DNA of 64,000 nt, taken from contig CAJYHN010000010.1 in NCBI GenBank assembly GCA_913774665.1, positions 310,001 to 374,000 of the forward strand, written 5' to 3'. Made by a program: the position numbers and the translations under genes. The notes under the pieces were generated by a model. It did not search any database and was not told the origin of the DNA. It saw only the letters and a list, made by a program, of their open reading frames with translations. The stretch is from an uncultured Microbacterium sp. (GTDB lineage: Bacteria > Actinomycetota > Actinomycetes > Actinomycetales > Microbacteriaceae). Positions 60,976 to 64,000 of the stretch are shown here, piece after piece. Each line of letters begins with the position of its first letter. The first letter of the stretch is position 1.

Positions 60976-62031
60976 TCACCCGATGTCGGCCCACTGCCGC
61001 GGCGTCTTGGCCTCGAGCCAGGCCACCAGGTCGGGGAAGTCGTCGTACACGCTCATCGCCTCGAACAATCGACGACCCCGCGCGTCCGCGCCCCGAAGCC
61101 GACCGCCCGACAGCAGCGAGAGCTCCGCGATCTCGGATGCCGCGACCACCCGCGACCGGCGGAGTCCCGGGCGGACGACGAGGTGATCTTCGAAGCCGAC
61201 GATGCGCGCACGTCCGGCGGACAGCGCCCAGAGGAAGATGATCGCGCCGAGAACACCGAGGGTGCCCAACCACATGGTCACCCCGACAGCGGCGAGCGGA
61301 CCGCCCTCGATGATCTCCCCGACCGCGAGGACGACGGCGCCCGCCAGGAAGACGAGACCGGTGCCGCGCGCGATCAGGTGCTGCGAGGGGGCGCGCTCGA
61401 CGACGAAGAGAGGTCGAGGGGCGCCGTCGTCCGCGGGGGGATCGCTGAGGGCGAGGAGGGGATGAGGAGCGGGGGCCGGCCGGTTCTCGACGCGCCGGCG
61501 GACGAGCAGATACCCCACCACGGCGAGCACGCCCACGGCGCCCACGCCCGCGAGCCACGGGAGGTTGAGCACGAAGGCTGTGGGGATGGCCAGCAGCGAG
61601 TACGTGAAGACCGCCAGCACCGCCGTCTCCCGCTGGCGGCGCTTCTTCCACGTCGCGCGCCAGTCGACCCGTGCGTTCCGTTTCGACATCGCCCGGGCTG
61701 CCGCGAGCAGCTGCGGGTCCGCGGCCGCGCGAGCGACCTCCTCGTCGGACCATTCGTGGCGATGCCACCCGCGCGGCTCCGCCGTTCCCTGCATCGCCGC
61801 CCGGAGCAGGTTGCGGAACGCGTCGTCCTGCCGGAGCCCTCGCCGCAGCCCGGAGGACGAGGCCGCGGTCGGTCGGAACAGCTCCTGCGCGCCGGGGACC
61901 AGCTCGTACAGGGCGCGGGCCTCCGGGGTCAGCAGGGCGTAGAGGCGCGTGGGGGATGCGTCCGGATCATCGACACCGGCCCTCCGGCGAGACCGGCGGG
62001 ACGCGTCCGAGGGCGAGAGGTCGTCCGTCAC
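60976..62031 (-). CDS. Hypothetical membrane protein with two helical hairpins
   Basis: 351 aa. The first ~130 residues are soluble and charged. Two pairs of membrane helices follow (VFTYSLLAIPTAFVLNLPWL with VGVLAVVGYLLV, and LVFLAGAVVLAVGEII with LGVLGAIIFLWAL). The last ~95 residues (ARIVGFEDHLVVRPGLRRSR, FPDLVAWLEAKT) look like a PH-type cytoplasmic domain. No family is named. It lies 41 bases upstream of crcB copy 2 in the minus-strand series. Confidence 0.75.
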   Translation of the reverse strand: MTDDLSPSDASRRSRRRAGVDDPDASPTRLYALLTPEARALYELVPGAQELFRPTAASSSGLRRGLRQDDAFRNLLRAAMQGTAEPRGWHRHEWSDEEVARAAADPQLLAAARAMSKRNARVDWRATWKKRRQRETAVLAVFTYSLLAIPTAFVLNLPWLAGVGAVGVLAVVGYLLVRRRVENRPAPAPHPLLALSDPPADDGAPRPLFVVERAPSQHLIARGTGLVFLAGAVVLAVGEIIEGGPLAAVGVTMWLGTLGVLGAIIFLWALSAGRARIVGFEDHLVVRPGLRRSRVVAASEIAELSLLSGGRLRGADARGRRLFEAMSVYDDFPDLVAWLEAKTPRQWADIG

Positions 62032-62061
62032 GCGTCGATCCTCTCAGCCCGTCGTCGCGAA

Positions 62062-62104
62062 CGCCCGCGCTCCCGGCCGCCTTGACAGACCGGGAGCGCG
62101 GGCG
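62062..62104 (-). terminator. Terminator of the sugar ABC operon
   Basis: Perfect 15-bp stem (arm CGCCCGCGCTCCCGG, 13-base loop) 13 bases after the binding-protein stop on the minus strand. No U-tract. Confidence 0.75.
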
Positions 62105-62117
62105 GGGAGCTCCCGAC

Positions 62118-63464
62118 TCAGCCCGCCGCGGTGTTGTAGGCGGCGATCTGCGACGCGGCCTTCGTCTCGGCATCCGACATGGTCGAGGTCACGTCGGCTC
62201 CCTCGGCGACCTGGGTGAACGCCCCGATGACGGTCGAGCGCAGCGAGGGGAAAGCACCCGTGCGGCAGCCCGCCGCGGCGTTCGACGCCGGAGTGTTCGC
62301 CAGCTGGTCGGCCATCGCCTTCACGTTCGGGTCGGCGAGCGAGGCCGCCCCCGTCGCGGTGGAGGCCGCGCCCGTGTTCGACGCGAGATAACCGGTGGCC
62401 TTCGCCCACGCCGCCTGCACCTCGGCCGAGTGAAGGAAGCTCACGAAGGCGTAGGCCGCGCGCTGCTGCGCGTCGGAGTGCCCGTCACCCGAGATCCAGA
62501 GCGCGTTACCGCCGATGACCACGCCCGCGTCGTCGGACTCGGCGGTGGAGGGGAAGGCAGCGACCGCCGAGGCGGCCTTCGTCGGATCAGCCGTCGTATA
62601 GGCGCCGGTCGAGGTGAGCATGATGCCCACCTTGCCGCTCGCGAAGGCCGAGACCATCGCGCTGTTGTCGGTGCCGGGGTTGAGCATCGTGCCGTCCTGG
62701 AACAGCGTCTGCAGTCGCTGCATGAAGCCCACCTGCGTCGGCGAGGTGAGCTGCAGTCCGGTAACGCGGTCGGAGCCGCGACCGTTATCGGGGGTGCAGA
62801 AGTCCACCCCGCCCGCCGCCGACATCTGCTCGATCATCCACGAGTCCGACATGTTCATCGTCAGGCCCGAGGCACCGGTCGCCGCGTGGATCTTCTCGGC
62901 CCAAGAGGCCACCTCGGCGAGCGTGCGCGGCGGGGAGTCGGGATCCAGCCCCGAGCGCGTCACGAGGTCGCGATCGAGGTACATGACCGGCTGCGACACC
63001 GCGAACGGCATGGCGGCGAGCCCGCCCGCGCCATCGCCGTAGTACGCGCTGACCGCCGGCGGGAAGCTGTCGAGAGAGAACGAGGCGTCGCCCTCGGCGA
63101 GGGTCGAGAGGGGGACGGTCTTCTTCGAGTCGACCATGAAGCCCGTCGAGATGTCGTTCATCATCAGGACGTCGGGGGTCGTGCCCGACTGCACGGCGGC
63201 GGTGTACTTCGTCTGGGCGTCGGCGTACGACCCCTGGAACGAGGAGTCGACGGTGATCTCGCCGTCGTGCTCGCTGTTGAACTGCGACACGAGGGCGTCG
63301 AGCTCGGTCGCCGCCGGCCCGCTCATCTCGTGCCAGAACTGGAGGGTCACGGGACCGGAGTCGGCTCCGGAGGAGGATCCGGATGCCGTGCACCCGGCGA
63401 GGGCGAGGAGGAGGGCGGCTCCCGCGGCGGTCGCCGCGATCGTGGGGCGGGGGCGCAGAGACAT
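62118..63464 (-). CDS. ABC transporter sugar-binding lipoprotein (family 1, UgpB-like)
   Basis: 448 aa from the ATG at 63464. A lipoprotein signal peptide ends with the lipobox LALAGC. The mature part begins TLQFWHEMSGPAATELDAL, the strand seen in family 1 sugar/glycerol-3-phosphate binding proteins, with ALWISG and KATGYLASNTGA later. It would sit on the outer face of the membrane and deliver an unidentified sugar to the permease encoded just upstream. The last ~70 residues have one AAAGCRTG Cys. Confidence 0.92.
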   Translation of the reverse strand: MSLRPRPTIAATAAGAALLLALAGCTASGSSSGADSGPVTLQFWHEMSGPAATELDALVSQFNSEHDGEITVDSSFQGSYADAQTKYTAAVQSGTTPDVLMMNDISTGFMVDSKKTVPLSTLAEGDASFSLDSFPPAVSAYYGDGAGGLAAMPFAVSQPVMYLDRDLVTRSGLDPDSPPRTLAEVASWAEKIHAATGASGLTMNMSDSWMIEQMSAAGGVDFCTPDNGRGSDRVTGLQLTSPTQVGFMQRLQTLFQDGTMLNPGTDNSAMVSAFASGKVGIMLTSTGAYTTADPTKAASAVAAFPSTAESDDAGVVIGGNALWISGDGHSDAQQRAAYAFVSFLHSAEVQAAWAKATGYLASNTGAASTATGAASLADPNVKAMADQLANTPASNAAAGCRTGAFPSLRSTVIGAFTQVAEGADVTSTMSDAETKAASQIAAYNTAAG

Positions 63465-63490
63465 GGGCTCGGGTTTCTTTCTGTCGGGTC

Positions 63491-64000
63491 TTATTTGAGA
63501 GCGCCGGCGGTGATCCCGCCGGCGAGGAAGCGCTGCGCGAACAGCACGAGGAGGAGAACGGGGAGGGTGACCATGGCCGCGCCGGCGAGCACCACGCCGA
63601 CGTCGGCGGCCTCGGCGCTCGAGAGTTGAGCGATGCCGACCTGGACGGTGCGGTTCTCGGGAGAGTTGGTCACGAGCAACGGCCAGAAGAAGCCGTTCCA
63701 TGCGGCGGTCGCGCTCACGAGCGTCACCGAGATGAGCGTCGGCTGCACGATCGGCAGCAGCATCGATCGAATGAAGCGGACGTGCCCCGCCCCGTCGAGA
63801 AGGGCGGCGTCGCGCAGCTCCCCCGGGAAGCTGAGGAACGCCTGGCGGAACAGGAAGATGCTCAGCGCTGAGGCCAGGAACGGCAGGAACACCGCCGGCA
63901 GGGTGTCGATCAGCCGCCACGACGAGATCGTCAGATAGTTCGCGATGAGGATCGTCTCGCCCGGCACCATCATGCTCGACAGGATCAGCAGGAAGAGGGC
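63491..64000 (-). CDS. Carbohydrate ABC transporter permease (MalG/UgpE type, 5' partial)
   Basis: At least 169 aa on the minus strand; the frame is open to the window edge, so the N-terminus is missing. The EAA loop FPGELRDAALLDGAGHVRFIRSMLLPIVQPTL is represented by GELRDAALLDGAGHVRF, and the last helix LPVLLLVLFAQRFLAGGI is followed by a GALK end typical of MalG-family permeases. Upstream of the binding-protein gene in the same operon, 26 bases apart. The second permease is presumably beyond the edge. Confidence 0.9.
   Translation of the reverse strand, partial: ALFLLILSSMMVPGETILIANYLTISSWRLIDTLPAVFLPFLASALSIFLFRQAFLSFPGELRDAALLDGAGHVRFIRSMLLPIVQPTLISVTLVSATAAWNGFFWPLLVTNSPENRTVQVGIAQLSSAEAADVGVVLAGAAMVTLPVLLLVLFAQRFLAGGITAGALK

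Noticed and set aside
1-64000. tRNA, rRNA, integrase attachment sites and replication origin
   Set aside because: No cloverleaf-like sequence, rRNA motif, DnaA-box cluster or flanking att-like duplication was noticed by eye.

Overview
The window is one contiguous 64 kb piece of a high-GC actinobacterial chromosome. Several features point to Microbacteriaceae, with Microbacterium as the best guess: very strong GC bias at third codon positions, frequent GTG starts, dense 4-bp ATGA/GTGA gene overlaps, a mycoredoxin-like redoxin, an actinobacterial-type LexA box, an Rv2578c-family radical SAM protein and an ESX-like type VII secretion system. I saw no rRNA, tRNA, CRISPR array, phage or insertion sequence. 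Most of the window is ordinary core-like chromosome, with accessory modules interleaved.

Left arm (1-15,300). It opens with the 3' end of a secreted polysaccharide deacetylase carrying an InlB-type repeat. A structured intergenic RNA candidate follows, then a DPM1/GtrA-type glycosyltransferase and a mycoredoxin. An amidohydrolase overlaps a kynureninase, and a CPA1 Na+/H+ antiporter and a short-chain dehydrogenase come next. A resolvase-fold protein has lost its catalytic arginines, and a 3' remnant of an NTF2-like gene lies nearby. On the minus strand are a DEAD-box helicase, 3-methyladenine glycosylase I, an acyl-CoA oxidase and RecQ, whose 3' end runs into a modular 10-bp repeat array.

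Centre (15,354-32,236). This is a type VII secretion locus. A leftward operon (EccD-like, RDD-FHA protein, EccC with three ATPase modules) diverges from a rightward series: WXG100 pair 1, a 132-aa orphan, mycosin 1, a Gly-rich 468-aa orphan, WXG100 pair 2, EccD, EccB, mycosin 2. A membrane FHA protein closes the locus from the other side. EccD, mycosin and the WXG100 pair are all duplicated, and no EccE is seen. The second protein of each WXG100 pair carries a C-terminal YxxxD signal.

Right of it (32,289-47,051) are a CGNR zinc-finger protein, a GNAT protein overlapping a pirin, a 1190-aa secreted subtilase, an LCP cell-wall ligase and a VanY-type carboxypeptidase. An Rv2578c-family radical SAM protein has a 344-aa intein inserted just before the last cysteine of its CxxxCxxC iron-sulfur motif, and a perfect LexA box lies 8 bp upstream of its start. 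A second DEAD-box helicase with an Arg-rich repeat tract and an ABM-domain membrane protein overlapping an aldose 1-epimerase complete this part.

Right arm (47,293-64,000). It holds a DUF998-like membrane protein and an RND efflux pump with a perfect operator-like palindrome. The two fluoride-channel (CrcB) genes lie 8.7 kb apart. Between them sit an SRPBCC/amine-oxidase pair with a divergent TetR regulator, an esterase/MFS pair, and a PfkB kinase / class II aldolase / aldehyde dehydrogenase catabolic operon with its own palindrome. After a membrane protein, the window ends in a sugar ABC transporter (binding protein and a partial permease).
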